The notes under the pieces: generated by a model
The model's database searches: none
Seen by the model: only the letters and a program-made list of their open reading frames with translations
What the model was told of the DNA's origin: nothing
DNA from: Campylobacterota bacterium
Lineage (GTDB): Bacteria > Campylobacterota > Campylobacteria > Campylobacterales > Sulfurovaceae
Direction: 5' to 3'
Assembly (NCBI GenBank): GCA_003252535.1
Contig: QKDN01000051.1
Coordinates: forward strand, 1 to 64,000
DNA: 64,000 nt
Translations under genes and position numbers: made by a program
Part shown: positions 33,590-42,122 of the stretch, in pieces
Layout: every line of letters starts with the position of its first letter
How positions within the stretch are numbered: position 1 is the first letter of the stretch

Positions 33590-34572
33590 TCGATACCGCA
33601 CCTCTGCAGGAAGGGAAGAACCTCCTTGCATTCTCCGCCGGGGTCGACTCCTCGGCACTTTTTTTCCTCCTGCTCGAACACAATATCACCTTCGACATCG
33701 CCCTGGTCAATTACGGTACAAGAGAGAGCTCCAACGCCGAGGAGAGCTATGCGAAGAAACTTGCGAGCCTGTACGGTCTGCGGGTACATACTGTCAGAGC
33801 GCCGAGGTTCGAGAGCCGTTTCGAGGAGCAGGCACGCGCTTTTCGCTATCGATATTTCGAGAGTCTCATCGAGGAGCACGGCTATGGGAACCTCCTCACC
33901 GCCCACCAGCTCAACGACCGCCTCGAATGGTTCCTGATGCGGCTTGTACGCGGGGCCGGAGTGTCGGAGCTGCTGGGGATGGAGAGTGTCACGGAGCGCA
34001 CTGCTCCAACAGGTACCCATTACCGTCTGATCCGTCCGCTGCTGGGGTATACCAAGGAGGAGCTGCTGCACTATCTCGACAGCAACCACCACAGGTATTT
34101 CTTCGATGAGAGCAACAAGAACATGAAATACGAGCGCAACCTCTTCCGTCACCGATGGAGCGATTCGCTGATCGAAGCCTACAGCGGCGGGATCAAACGG
34201 AGCTTCTCCTATCTCGAGCGGGACAAAAGGCGGCTCACCGGTGATATCGAACTGCTCCATGCCGGCGAACAGCTCCGTATCGTCAGGGTCGTCCCATCAC
34301 AGAGGCTCTATGCTGCCGACCGATATCTCAAGGAGCTCGGCTACCTCCTCTCGGGGGCGCAGCGGGGCGACCTCTCAACGCACACTTCGACAGTTATCGG
34401 GGGGATATGGGCCGTAGAGTACAGCGGCGGGATACTCTATATCGCCCCCTACCTCAAAGAACCTATGCCAAAAGTATACAAAGAACGCTGCCGCATAGCG
34501 GGGATACCGCCTAAAATCCGACCTTACTGCTATGTTTCCGGACTTTCACCTGAGGAGATCTTGCACGGCTGA
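33586..34572 (+). CDS. tilS: tRNA(Ile)-lysidine synthase
   Basis: TilS converts C34 of the AUA-decoding tRNA-Ile to lysidine using ATP and lysine. The PP-loop is LLAFSAGVDSSAL (13-25), with Ala for the usual second Gly of SGGxDS, and the HQLNDRLEWFLMRLVRG segment follows near 106-122. At 328 residues it lacks the large C-terminal domains of the E. coli enzyme, as in other Campylobacterota. It is translationally coupled to rimO. Confidence 0.92.
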   Translation: MIDTAPLQEGKNLLAFSAGVDSSALFFLLLEHNITFDIALVNYGTRESSNAEESYAKKLASLYGLRVHTVRAPRFESRFEEQARAFRYRYFESLIEEHGYGNLLTAHQLNDRLEWFLMRLVRGAGVSELLGMESVTERTAPTGTHYRLIRPLLGYTKEELLHYLDSNHHRYFFDESNKNMKYERNLFRHRWSDSLIEAYSGGIKRSFSYLERDKRRLTGDIELLHAGEQLRIVRVVPSQRLYAADRYLKELGYLLSGAQRGDLSTHTSTVIGGIWAVEYSGGILYIAPYLKEPMPKVYKERCRIAGIPPKIRPYCYVSGLSPEEILHG

Positions 34573-34576
34573 CAAT

Positions 34577-34648
34577 GTTTCCATTGTGTTATCATTGTTA
34601 CCGTTTTGTGGTTTTTGTTACCACTTTGTAACCAAAACAAAATACAAT
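34577..34648 (+). promoter_or_regulatory. three tandem Pho boxes and -10 of the phosphate porin gene
   Basis: Six half-sites occur in pairs 11 bases apart: GTTTCC/GTTATC (34577, 34588), GTTACC/GTGGTT (34597, 34608), GTTACC/GTAACC (34617, 34628). The pairs are nine bases apart, and the last ends nine bases before TACAAT (34643-34648). The unit matches the GTTTC-N6-GTTTC box known for the phosphate regulator of Campylobacter. Confidence 0.75.
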
Positions 34649-34676
34649 CCCCTCAACAAAAACAAAGGGAAACACA

Positions 34677-35795
34677 ATGAAAAGAACACTACTTTCACTT
34701 ACTGCAATCGCTGCGATCGTTCCAAGCATGGCATTCGCTGCCAGCAACTCTGAGATCGCTACGCTCAAGGCCCAGGTCAATGAAATGAACGAGAAGATCG
34801 AAGCGCTTGAGAAGAAAGACGAAAAGACGCCAACTGTCAAAGCCAAAGCTGAGAAGCTTGAGTTCGAAGGTCTCCATTACCTTGGATTCGTCTCCAACAG
34901 CGTAGACGGCGGTGACACTACCAACAAGTTCGAGACAAGAAGAAACTACCTCCAGGTCAAAGGATACTTCAGTGAAGATTCAAAAGACTACTTCAGGATC
35001 ACGCTCGATACTTTCCAGAATACAGGTGAAACTGACGGTAAAGATGCCGGAAGCTGGGAAGTCAGGGTCAAGTACGCGTACCTTTACCTCGATAACATCC
35101 TTCCATATACTGGTGTAGAGATCGGTCAGGCGCACAGATCATGGATCGACTACGAGGAGCACGGCGGATGGAACTACAGATCGATCTCAAAAGTACTCGT
35201 AGAGGACGATAACGCTGCCCACCTTACCAACTCGGCAGACCTCGGTGTCAACTTCAAGACCAAAACGGAGTACTTCTCAAGCGAAGTGGGTATCTTCAAC
35301 GGTGCAGGATACCACGGTGTAGAGGACGGCGAAGGGATGAGCGCCGAGTGGAGAGCGACAGGACATATCCTCGGGACAGGTAAAGAGAAGAGAAAGAAAG
35401 ATGTTACTTATGCTGATGTATCGTTCTTCGGTCAGATGAACTCCAAGAGAGACGGTGTCGATGATCTCAACTGGTACGGTGTCCACGCGGTATACAACCA
35501 GCCGGAATTCCTCGTAGCAGCTCAGTATGTTTCGGTCGATACTGATTCTATCGCCAAGTATGTCGGAGACGGTTACTCTGTCAACGGTGAATACAGAGCA
35601 ACAGACACGATCAACCTTATCGCAAGATACGACAACTGGGAACTTGACTCTGGTGAGAAGAGAGAAAGAACGATCGCCGGTGTAGGTTACAAGTACAACA
35701 AAGAGGTCGAATTCATCGTCAACTACCAGGGGACAGAGATCACCGGTAAAGATAAAGAAGATGCGATCATGCTTACTGCACAGGTCGAGTGGTAA
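34677..35795 (+). CDS. outer-membrane porin of the phosphate-selective (OprP/O) type
   Basis: 372 residues: a signal peptide (LLSLTAIAAIVPSMAFA), a short coiled-coil stem (EIATLKAQVNEMNEKIEALE), a beta barrel with many alternating aromatic strands, and a C-terminal Trp (AQVEW) as in outer-membrane porins. The R-R-N-Y-L-Q-V-K-G-Y-F and Y-L-Y-L-D-N-I-L-P segments resemble OprP/OprO porins. A triple Pho-box promoter just upstream strongly implies phosphate uptake under starvation. The codons are those of a highly expressed gene. No terminator is obvious, but a second Pho promoter follows 74 bases later. Confidence 0.8.
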   Translation: MKRTLLSLTAIAAIVPSMAFAASNSEIATLKAQVNEMNEKIEALEKKDEKTPTVKAKAEKLEFEGLHYLGFVSNSVDGGDTTNKFETRRNYLQVKGYFSEDSKDYFRITLDTFQNTGETDGKDAGSWEVRVKYAYLYLDNILPYTGVEIGQAHRSWIDYEEHGGWNYRSISKVLVEDDNAAHLTNSADLGVNFKTKTEYFSSEVGIFNGAGYHGVEDGEGMSAEWRATGHILGTGKEKRKKDVTYADVSFFGQMNSKRDGVDDLNWYGVHAVYNQPEFLVAAQYVSVDTDSIAKYVGDGYSVNGEYRATDTINLIARYDNWELDSGEKRERTIAGVGYKYNKEVEFIVNYQGTEITGKDKEDAIMLTAQVEW

Positions 35796-35868
35796 GAAAC
35801 CTTTTTTGTCCTCCTTGTTTTCACCGCTCCCCCTGCGGAGTGGTTCCCCGACGCCTGGTCTCGATATG

Positions 35869-35900
35869 GTAATCACTTTGTAACCAAAACAGACTACAAT
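35869..35900 (+). promoter_or_regulatory. Pho box and -10 of the PhoB-like regulator gene
   Basis: GTAATC (35869) and GTAACC (35880) are 11 bases apart and end nine bases before TACAAT (35895-35900), the same geometry as the porin promoter. It predicts autoregulation. Confidence 0.7.
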
Positions 35901-36029
35901 CCCTCCGAACATATAAACCTCCTGTGAGTGATCGGCCAGCAATGCCGTATTCATGGTAGAAAAAATAAAAAAGTTGATCGAAATATTATGGTACAATACT
36001 CAAAACCCAAGTTTAGAAAGGGAAAGAGG

Positions 36030-36713
36030 ATGACCCAGAAAGATATCGAGATCGTCGTAATAGAGGATGAAGAGGATATTCTCGATCTCATAGAGTATCA
36101 CCTCACAAAGGACGGATATCTGGTCACCGGTTTCCTCTCCACACAGAATGTAGAGAAGTTCATCGAAGAAGAGATGCCCGATCTCATGATCGTCGACCGT
36201 AACCTCCCGGGCGTAGAGGGGAGTCTCTTCGTCGAACACCTGCGTAAACAGGGATTCGACATCCCCGTCATCTTCCTGACAGCCAAAGACAAAGAGAGCG
36301 ATCTCGAAGAGGGATTCGACCGGGGCGGGGACGATTATATGACCAAACCCTTCAGCTACAAGGAACTGCTGCTGCGTATCAAGGCGCTTCTGCGCCGGAG
36401 CGGCAAGGAGCAGAAAGAACTGGTCAAGTTCAGGGATATCACCCTCAATCTCCAGCTCCGCGAGGCCCATGTGGGTAATGATCCCATCGAGCTGACCAAC
36501 CTGGAGTTCCAGCTCCTCTATACCTTCGTCAAGAACCCCAATATGACGCTCGAGCGTGAATACCTCAGGGAAGAAGTGTGGGGTGATGAGAGCGAGAACT
36601 TCCACGACAAGACCATCAATGTCGCGATCAACAGGCTCAAGAAGAAGATCGACCCTTCGGGAGCCAAGAACTATATCGTCCCCGTATGGGGTGTGGGCTA
36701 TAAGATACAGTAG
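36030..36713 (+). CDS. PhoB-like OmpR-family response regulator
   Basis: 227 residues. The receiver domain has acidic residues E-D-E-E-D near 12-16, the phospho-acceptor Asp in LMIVDRNLPG (about 57), Thr in IFLTAKDKE and Lys in MTKPFSYKEL. The winged helix has the LTNLEFQLL and NVAINRLKKKID signatures. Pho boxes before this gene, the neighbouring porin and pstS suggest it is the phosphate regulator of the strain. The ATG at 36030 has AAAGAGG; an upstream frame to 35928 would extend the N-terminus with unrelated basic sequence. No histidine kinase is adjacent. Confidence 0.88.
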   Translation: MTQKDIEIVVIEDEEDILDLIEYHLTKDGYLVTGFLSTQNVEKFIEEEMPDLMIVDRNLPGVEGSLFVEHLRKQGFDIPVIFLTAKDKESDLEEGFDRGGDDYMTKPFSYKELLLRIKALLRRSGKEQKELVKFRDITLNLQLREAHVGNDPIELTNLEFQLLYTFVKNPNMTLEREYLREEVWGDESENFHDKTINVAINRLKKKIDPSGAKNYIVPVWGVGYKIQ

Positions 36714-36816
36714 CCGTCTCGATTGTAGTGTTATTTTTATCGAAATAATCGGTGAATTCTTCTACCCTACGAGAAGTTTGCATATCTTTCCGAGCCCACG
36801 ATCACGGGAGTTTCTC

Positions 36817-38112
36817 TCAACCCTGCATTCCCATCCCCAAATCGAACTTTTCCCCTTTGAGTTTCGTATCCTCATAGAGTTTCCCTGCACTGAGGATATG
36901 CCAGGCGATCACTCCGAACGACAGGATCAATAGGATACCCCCGAGCCTGAAGAGAGCGGGCAGTGCGAACGAGAGCAACAGTGTCGTGAGGGTAACGAGA
37001 TGGAGCCAGAAGTGCCGCCTGGCATTCGACGGGGCGATCACTTCGTGCATCATCGGCGCACTGAAGTACCCCTCTGCATTGAGGTGGAACCATGTCAGGA
37101 ACGGTACGATCTTGTAGAACATCGCAAAAACGATACTGAGAGCGAAAAACACGAAGGAGATATAGAGTACACCGAGCATCCAACCAAAGCTGCCGAGCTT
37201 CAGGAGAAGCGCTGAGACCACTACGGCGATGAGGTTCCCCATACCGAGCCTCCAGAACCACAGCGACGCATCCGTTACCGAGCGTTTGCGCTGAGAGAGG
37301 CGACGCAGGGTAATGAGGGCAAAGAGAAGCAGCAGTATCCCGATGACTGTATCGACGGCTGCCGCGCTGCTCTCGCTGCCGTAAAGCAGCAACGGTACTT
37401 TGAGGATCAGGAGTGAGAGGACGAGCGTCGTAAAGTACTTCGCTACAAGGGGAGGGTAGGGGGGAGTGACATAGAACATCTCGATCACCTGGAAAGAAAT
37501 GGAGACGATCAGCAGCGCTATCCATCCCTCCAGACCGAATCCGTAATGGATCGCCCTGATAATGGTATAGTTACTCCCGTCGAAGAATCCTCCCAGTATC
37601 CCGGTCATATAGAGTCCAGGGATGAAGGTAAAAGCAAAAGCAGTGAGAGCGATGGTCATCCCCTTGGATGAGGGGGTATGGTGGGTGACGGAGAGAAGTC
37701 CGGGGAGCATGATCACGATCAGCAGGAACAGAGCAAATCCCAGGAGGATGAACGCGACAGTATACAGCAGCTCTTCCTGATACCCTCCGAATACCGCAAC
37801 GAGGCTCATCGTACCCGGTACGAAAGCAAGTGTGAAGACCAGTGATTTTGGCAGAGGACTTCTGATCACCACACCGGCGATGACCGGGAGCATCTGGAAG
37901 AGCGCACCGATCATGAACGAGGCCATGATACCGAGGGTGAAGATATGGGTCAATGCCAGCAGCGCAGAGCGTTCGGTCATGATATCCCCTGCAAATACAG
38001 CAAGCCATATTCCACCCCCCATCCCGAAGAGCGATGCTATGAGAAAGAACCGGAATATCACCCTGATCGGCGGTGCCTGGTCGAGCGAAAGGCCGTTTTG
38101 CTGTCCGAACAT
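36817..38112 (-). CDS. polytopic membrane protein, oxidase-subunit-I or NnrS-like
   Basis: 431 residues with about twelve membrane helices. Conserved-looking histidines sit in LTHIFTLGIM, AIHYGFGLEGW and LTWFHLNAEG, and LFQMLPVIAGV is the clearest block. The pattern is reminiscent of haem-copper oxidase subunit I relatives and of NnrS, but I cannot place it in either. It is the last gene of an operon with hemerythrin and DUF2249 genes, a set that often responds to nitric oxide or oxygen. A haem or copper membrane protein in nitrosative stress is the best guess. Confidence 0.6.
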   Translation of the reverse strand: MFGQQNGLSLDQAPPIRVIFRFFLIASLFGMGGGIWLAVFAGDIMTERSALLALTHIFTLGIMASFMIGALFQMLPVIAGVVIRSPLPKSLVFTLAFVPGTMSLVAVFGGYQEELLYTVAFILLGFALFLLIVIMLPGLLSVTHHTPSSKGMTIALTAFAFTFIPGLYMTGILGGFFDGSNYTIIRAIHYGFGLEGWIALLIVSISFQVIEMFYVTPPYPPLVAKYFTTLVLSLLILKVPLLLYGSESSAAAVDTVIGILLLLFALITLRRLSQRKRSVTDASLWFWRLGMGNLIAVVVSALLLKLGSFGWMLGVLYISFVFFALSIVFAMFYKIVPFLTWFHLNAEGYFSAPMMHEVIAPSNARRHFWLHLVTLTTLLLSFALPALFRLGGILLILSFGVIAWHILSAGKLYEDTKLKGEKFDLGMGMQG

Positions 38113-38116
38113 CGTG

Positions 38117-38374
38117 CTAACCGAGCCTTTCTACGAGTTTTTCGAGATCGATATCGTGATCGACAGCGATAAGGATGTGCCAGAGATCTTCATGCTCCTG
38201 CTCGGTGATATAGGAGAGTCCCTGTTTTTGTACCATTGCGATGAGGGGGACCGGGTTTTTGCGGTGGAGCATATAAAAGTAGCTCTCATTGTCGAGCTCG
38301 CGGAGGGCTTCGATAGACTTCTCGAGCGGGACCGGATGCTCCATGTTCCTGGCATCGAGATAGAGCCTTCTCAT
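38117..38374 (-). CDS. DUF2249 protein
   Basis: 85 residues matching the DUF2249 pattern: LYLDARNMEHPVPLEKSIEAL, then YFYMLHRKNPVPLIAMVQKQG and a final D-L-W-H-I-L-I. The family has a TusA-like fold and is commonly found with hemerythrin-like and NO-related genes; the biochemical role is unknown. The ATG overlaps the hemerythrin stop as ATGA, and the gene is followed four bases later by the membrane-protein gene. Confidence 0.8.
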   Translation of the reverse strand: MRRLYLDARNMEHPVPLEKSIEALRELDNESYFYMLHRKNPVPLIAMVQKQGLSYITEQEHEDLWHILIAVDHDIDLEKLVERLG

Positions 38375-38811
38375 AGCGAAACTTTCTCCATCACTGCAAG
38401 GAGCTGCTCTTTGGTATCGACGGGGATGAGCCTGTCGCACATTGCGTAGAGCATCTGCTCCTCTTTCATATTGTGCTGCTGCAAAAGGATCATCAGCGAT
38501 TCTGCAAGTGAGAGAAAGGCATCTTTGTTCTTCGTACTGACGGCATCGTTCATCCTCTCGATAAGTCCCCTGACCTGGCTGTGTTCATAACGCATCACCA
38601 TCGTAGGGCCCTGGGTATTGCCGGTCTGCGCTTCGAAGGCAGGGAAGAGCTGTTCCTCCTCTTTTTTGAAGTGGAGGAGGGTCTCGTCGGCAAACTCCCT
38701 GAAGTGTACCCCGGCTGTATCCCAGTCCGCTTTGGAGGCTGCCTCTTCGGCTTTGGCGAATAGCGTGTCGCACTCTCTGTGTTCTTCCCTGAGATAGGCT
38801 GTGATTATCAT
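38371..38811 (-). CDS. hemerythrin-like HHE-domain protein
   Basis: 146 residues forming a four-helix bundle with candidate diiron ligands: H11 (REEHREC), H52 and E56 (LLHFKKEEEQLF), H81 (YEHSQV), H115 and E118-119 (QHNMKEEQML). Such cytosolic proteins sense or scavenge oxygen or nitric oxide, or help repair iron centres. GGGAG precedes the ATG at 38811. It is the first gene of a three-gene operon with a class II CRP/FNR-type site upstream. Confidence 0.85.
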   Translation of the reverse strand: MIITAYLREEHRECDTLFAKAEEAASKADWDTAGVHFREFADETLLHFKKEEEQLFPAFEAQTGNTQGPTMVMRYEHSQVRGLIERMNDAVSTKNKDAFLSLAESLMILLQQHNMKEEQMLYAMCDRLIPVDTKEQLLAVMEKVSL

Positions 38812-38935
38812 GGTGACTCCCTGTTGATTGAGATAAAACCTTCTGCATGATCTTCCCGGATGCCCTGCCGACAGGCGAGGGGACATCTTATGAAGTAACG
38901 TATTCGTGCAAGAAGTCTGTTACGGAATTTTAGAA

Positions 38936-38977
38936 ATTATATCTTTTCACAAAAACTAATTCGTTGACACGGGTCAA
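38936..38977 (-). promoter_or_regulatory. CRP/FNR-family site and -10 of the hemerythrin operon
   Basis: TTGAC-ACGG-GTCAA (38964-38977) is a perfect palindrome of the FNR/DNR type. On the minus strand TATAAT occupies 38936-38941. Its centre is 32 bases from the palindrome centre, which puts the regulator at -41.5, the class II activator position. Confidence 0.6.
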
Positions 38978-39054
38978 GCTAAAGGTTTTTCTGTTAAAAT
39001 TGCATGAAATAGGAGTAAATTACTCTTAATTAGAACTTCAAACAAGGAATCAAT

Positions 39055-39432
39055 ATGATGACAGGAATACCGCAACCAGCCTTTTATATCTTCAAGTGTC
39101 AGCAAAGTGCACCTCCGGGTATGCCAAAACCAAGCTGCGTAAGCCAGCACAACCCGGAATCTGCCCAGCTTTTCCAGCACCTTGCACAAACGCTCATGCA
39201 AAAAGGGATCATCGCTACCGTACAGCCGATCCAGACCAGCTGTCTCAACAGATGCCAGCAGGGACCGGTCATGCTCGTCGAGCCGGGTCACACTATGTAT
39301 GTGGGTCTGACCAAAGAGAAGATCGACCGTATCATCGATGAACACATCATCGGCGGTAACATTGTGAGTGAATATGTAATACCGGAGCAGGTATGGGGTG
39401 AGCCTATCGCCCCTTCTGCGATGGTAAGATAA
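39055..39432 (+). CDS. thioredoxin-like [2Fe-2S] ferredoxin
   Basis: 125 residues. The four cluster ligands are C15, C28, C63 and C67 (FKC, KPSC, T-S-C-L-N-R-C), the spacing of Shethna/NuoE-like thioredoxin-fold ferredoxins. G-P-V-M-L-V-E-P near 71 and Y-V-G-L-T follow as usual. Its redox partner is unknown. AAGGA stands before the ATG. It is divergent from the hemerythrin operon and the palindrome at 38964 could influence it too. Confidence 0.85.
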   Translation: MMTGIPQPAFYIFKCQQSAPPGMPKPSCVSQHNPESAQLFQHLAQTLMQKGIIATVQPIQTSCLNRCQQGPVMLVEPGHTMYVGLTKEKIDRIIDEHIIGGNIVSEYVIPEQVWGEPIAPSAMVR

Positions 39433-39491
39433 ACTAAAATATAGTATAATAATAGTTTGCAACGATTATAATTGAAACAAAGGGTTATACA

Positions 39492-39860
39492 GTGACTATT
39501 ACTATGCTCCAGAGCAAGATACATCGAGCTACGGTGACCGATGCGAATCTCCATTATGTCGGTTCTATAACAATAGACAGAGATTTGCTTGATGTTGTAG
39601 CTATGCGTGTGGGACAGAAGATAGATATTGTCAATATCAACAACGGTGAACGGTTCTCTACCTATATCATCCCGGGTGAAAGAGGCAAAGGTGACATCTG
39701 CCTCAACGGTGCCGCGGCACGGAAGGTGCAGGTGGGAGACAAGATCATCATCATTGCCTATGCATCGATGACACCGGAGGAGGCGGACAACCATGTGCCG
39801 AAGATCCTCATACTTGAAGATGACAATACCATAGCGCAGAGCTTTGAAGGACTCGAATAA
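39492..39860 (+). CDS. panD: aspartate 1-decarboxylase proenzyme
   Basis: PanD makes beta-alanine for pantothenate. It is processed at Gly24-Ser25 (YVGSIT) to form the pyruvoyl cofactor. The GTG start at 39492 gives exactly the same cleavage position as in E. coli and is chosen over the in-frame ATG at 39504. Lys9 (SKIH), Y22 and the N-G-A-A-A-R motif near 72-77 are present. The 122-residue length is normal. TAATG overlap couples it to ebfC. Confidence 0.95.
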   Translation: MTITMLQSKIHRATVTDANLHYVGSITIDRDLLDVVAMRVGQKIDIVNINNGERFSTYIIPGERGKGDICLNGAAARKVQVGDKIIIIAYASMTPEEADNHVPKILILEDDNTIAQSFEGLE

Positions 39861-40171
39861 TGTTCGAAGGGCTCAATCTCGGTGATCTTGGAAAAATGCT
39901 CGATCAGGTTCAGGAAAAAGCAAAGCAGATGCAGGAAGACTCAAAAAAGCTTGAGTTCACTGCCAAGACAGGTGGCGGTCTGGTCAAAGTGACCGCCAAC
40001 GGAGCGGGTGAAGTGATCGATCTTGGTATCGACGATTCGCTGCTCACCGACAAAGAGTCGCTGGAGATCCTTCTCATAGCGGCTATCAACGATGTCAACA
40101 AAATGGTTGAAGACAATAGAAAATCACAGGCTTTGGGAATGATGGGCGGTATGAATCCGTTCGCATCATAG
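39860..40171 (+). CDS. YbaB/EbfC-family nucleoid-associated protein
   Basis: 103 residues: N-terminal helix with L-G-K-M-L-D-Q-V-Q-E-K-A-K-Q-M-Q, the AKTGGGLVKVTANGAGEVIDL core and a Met/Gly-rich tail. Family members bind DNA as tweezer-shaped dimers with little specificity. It is usually near dnaX-recR; in Campylobacterota it is found after panD, as here. It starts within the panD stop codon. Confidence 0.9.
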   Translation: MFEGLNLGDLGKMLDQVQEKAKQMQEDSKKLEFTAKTGGGLVKVTANGAGEVIDLGIDDSLLTDKESLEILLIAAINDVNKMVEDNRKSQALGMMGGMNPFAS

Positions 40172-40404
40172 TCTTCCACCATATCCGGCCTCATTCGGGG
40201 CCAATCTCTCATAATACGTTCTCTTTATACGATGGCCGAAGATGTCACTGCACTATTCTATGGGTTGCATGGATGGCTTCCTGGACTCTTGCCGGATGGT
40301 GTATTTGGTTGTGAGAGATACTTTTATACTAATCTCACCTTGTAAGCATAACAATAATTAAATCGGATATAATCACTCCTAATTACATCATCAAAGGAGA
40401 TAAG
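40172..40404. other. intergenic region before the ankyrin gene
   Basis: No convincing gene is seen. TATAAT at 40368-40373, preceded by AT-rich DNA, is a likely -10 for the ankyrin-repeat gene; AAAGGAG follows at 40395. The rest has no hairpin or repeat I can support. Confidence 0.4.
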
Positions 40405-40935
40405 ATGGAAGAGCTGCTTGAAGCGCTGCATCGTGACAATCTGGTCAAGCTCAAAAAGATCCTCGAATCAGGTATCGATCTGAATACCCCGGTATTGATA
40501 GGGGAGGAGTATGAGCTCAGTGAACCTGATGAGACCAATATACTCTTCTATGCGATCCGTACAGACGGAAGTATCGAAGCGATAGAGATGCTGCTTGAGT
40601 ACGGTATGGATATAGCGATGTTCGATGAGAACGGGATCAGCGCACTGGATACTGCCATCAAGTTCAAGCGTTATGATGTCGTGGCACTCTGTATAGAAAA
40701 GGGTATCGATCTTGGCGGATCGAAGAGAAAAAGCGGTATCACTCCGCTGATGCTCGCTGCATGCTTCGGGGATACCAGGAGTGCCCAGATGCTCATTGAC
40801 AACGGTGTCGATATGGATTCGAGCGATATGAACGGTATGAAGGCAAGGGATTATGCGAGAAAGCTCGGACAGAAAAAGTTCGAAGAGTTTCTCAAAGAGA
40901 AAGGGGCTTCGTACGGTATATATAAGGATGTGTAG
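40405..40935 (+). CDS. ankyrin-repeat protein
   Basis: 176 residues with about four ankyrin-like repeats: L-H-R-D-N-L-V-K-L-K-K-I-L-E-S-G-I-D, A-I-R-T-D-G-S-I-E-A-I-E-M-L-L-E-Y-G, the A-L-D-T-A-I-K-F-K-R-Y-D-V-V-A-L-C-I-E-K-G unit, and G-I-T-P-L-M-L-A-A-C-F-G-D-T. There is no signal peptide, so it is a cytosolic protein-binding scaffold with unknown partner. GGAG precedes the ATG. Its TAG stop coincides with the conserved TAGGG head of a REP-like hairpin. Confidence 0.85.
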   Translation: MEELLEALHRDNLVKLKKILESGIDLNTPVLIGEEYELSEPDETNILFYAIRTDGSIEAIEMLLEYGMDIAMFDENGISALDTAIKFKRYDVVALCIEKGIDLGGSKRKSGITPLMLAACFGDTRSAQMLIDNGVDMDSSDMNGMKARDYARKLGQKKFEEFLKEKGASYGIYKDV

Positions 40936-41036
40936 GGTGTGCTTGTCAGCACACCGTTTACTACATCTGCAACAACCATACAATATGAAAATTGAATGTT
41001 GATGTGATATTGGTGGGCTGGGGAAGCCCACCCTAC
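40933..41036. repeat. inverted pair of REP-like hairpins
   Basis: TAG-GGTGTGC-TTGTCA-GCACACC (40933-40955) is followed 57 bases later by the facing copy GGTGGGCT-GGGGA-AGCCCACC-CTAC (41012-41036). Both share the head TAGGGTG, while stems differ yet remain complementary. They separate the convergent ankyrin and pstS genes. Confidence 0.7.
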
Positions 41037-41070
41037 GCGGTCAAGATACCGCGATGATGGGAGGAAAAGA

Positions 41071-42072
41071 TTACTTGATCTTCTTCGCTTCCCAGTAAGC
41101 TCTGATCTTCTCTTTTGTTTCAGCAGGAAGAGGTACATATCCAAGGTCACTCGCAAGCTTGTCACCGTTGGTGTAGGCCCAGTCTATAAACTTCGTTACT
41201 TCTTTATTGTTCTCCACTTTCTCAGAAGGGACGAGGATGAATGTTGCAGCTACGATAGGGTACGATGTAGCACCTGCCGGGTCAGCGATAATAGCGTAGA
41301 AGTCATTGTCAGCGCTCCATGTAGCGTACTTGGCAGCATCCTGGAACGACTCGAGCGTCGGGTTGATAAATTTACCCTCTTTGTTCTCTACCTGTGCAGC
41401 AGGGAGACCAAGCTTGATCTTGTATGAGTATTCGATATATCCGATAGAGTTCTTGATCTGCTGGATGTTCGCAGATACACCAGAGTTTGATTTACCCGCT
41501 ACGACTTTCGGAGCTTTCCATGTCGGCTTCTTGCTCACTTCGATCGTAGGGTCAACCTGATTGAGGAAATAAGTGAAGTTATAGGTCGTACCAGACTTGT
41601 CGGCTCTTACTGCTACAGTGATAGGCTCGTGCGGGAGCTTGAGGGTCGGGTTCTGCTCAGTGATCGCTTTGTCATCCCACATTGTGATCTTGCCGTCGAA
41701 GATACCTGCGATCGCAGCACGGCTTAGCTTGAGCTCGCCATCTTTGACACCGTCGATATTGTAAGAGAGGACGATAGAACCGATAACTGAAGGGAACATA
41801 TAGAGTTTGTCTTCAGCGAGTTTCTCAGGTTTGAGTGGCTCGTCGGAACCTGCGAAGTCTACCATTCTCTTGGTGATCGACTTGATACCATCACCTGAAC
41901 CTGTCGGTGTATAGTTGACCTGGTTCTGTGTAGTCTTGTAGTACTCAGATGTCCATGAAGAGTAGATCGGTCCGGGGAACGATGCGCCTCTCCCTTTTAG
42001 TTCTGCTGCGTTGAGTGCCGTAAGGCTCAAAGCTGTTACGAGCGTAGCGCTAACAAGCTTTTTGAAATTCAT
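41071..42072 (-). CDS. pstS: phosphate ABC transporter substrate-binding protein
   Basis: 333 residues: a signal peptide (LVSATLVTALSLTALNA), then the PstS motifs GRGASFPGPIYSSW, PTGSGDGIKSI, DFAGSDEPL, VRADKSGTTYNFTYFL and NSIGYIEYSYK. PstS binds phosphate in the periplasm for PstCAB. pstCAB are not in the window, so pstS is separated from them here. A Pho box with the same geometry as those of the porin and regulator lies upstream. Confidence 0.95.
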   Translation of the reverse strand: MNFKKLVSATLVTALSLTALNAAELKGRGASFPGPIYSSWTSEYYKTTQNQVNYTPTGSGDGIKSITKRMVDFAGSDEPLKPEKLAEDKLYMFPSVIGSIVLSYNIDGVKDGELKLSRAAIAGIFDGKITMWDDKAITEQNPTLKLPHEPITVAVRADKSGTTYNFTYFLNQVDPTIEVSKKPTWKAPKVVAGKSNSGVSANIQQIKNSIGYIEYSYKIKLGLPAAQVENKEGKFINPTLESFQDAAKYATWSADNDFYAIIADPAGATSYPIVAATFILVPSEKVENNKEVTKFIDWAYTNGDKLASDLGYVPLPAETKEKIRAYWEAKKIK

Positions 42073-42122
42073 TGTATTTCCTTTGAAATATTGTTATTTC
42101 CCTGCTACAGGGAATCGGCGCA

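Noticed and set aside
33586-33660. Inactive tilS because of SAGVDS instead of SGGVDS
   Set aside because: The rest of the PP-loop and downstream motifs are intact and small residues are tolerated at this position; no ground to call it dead.
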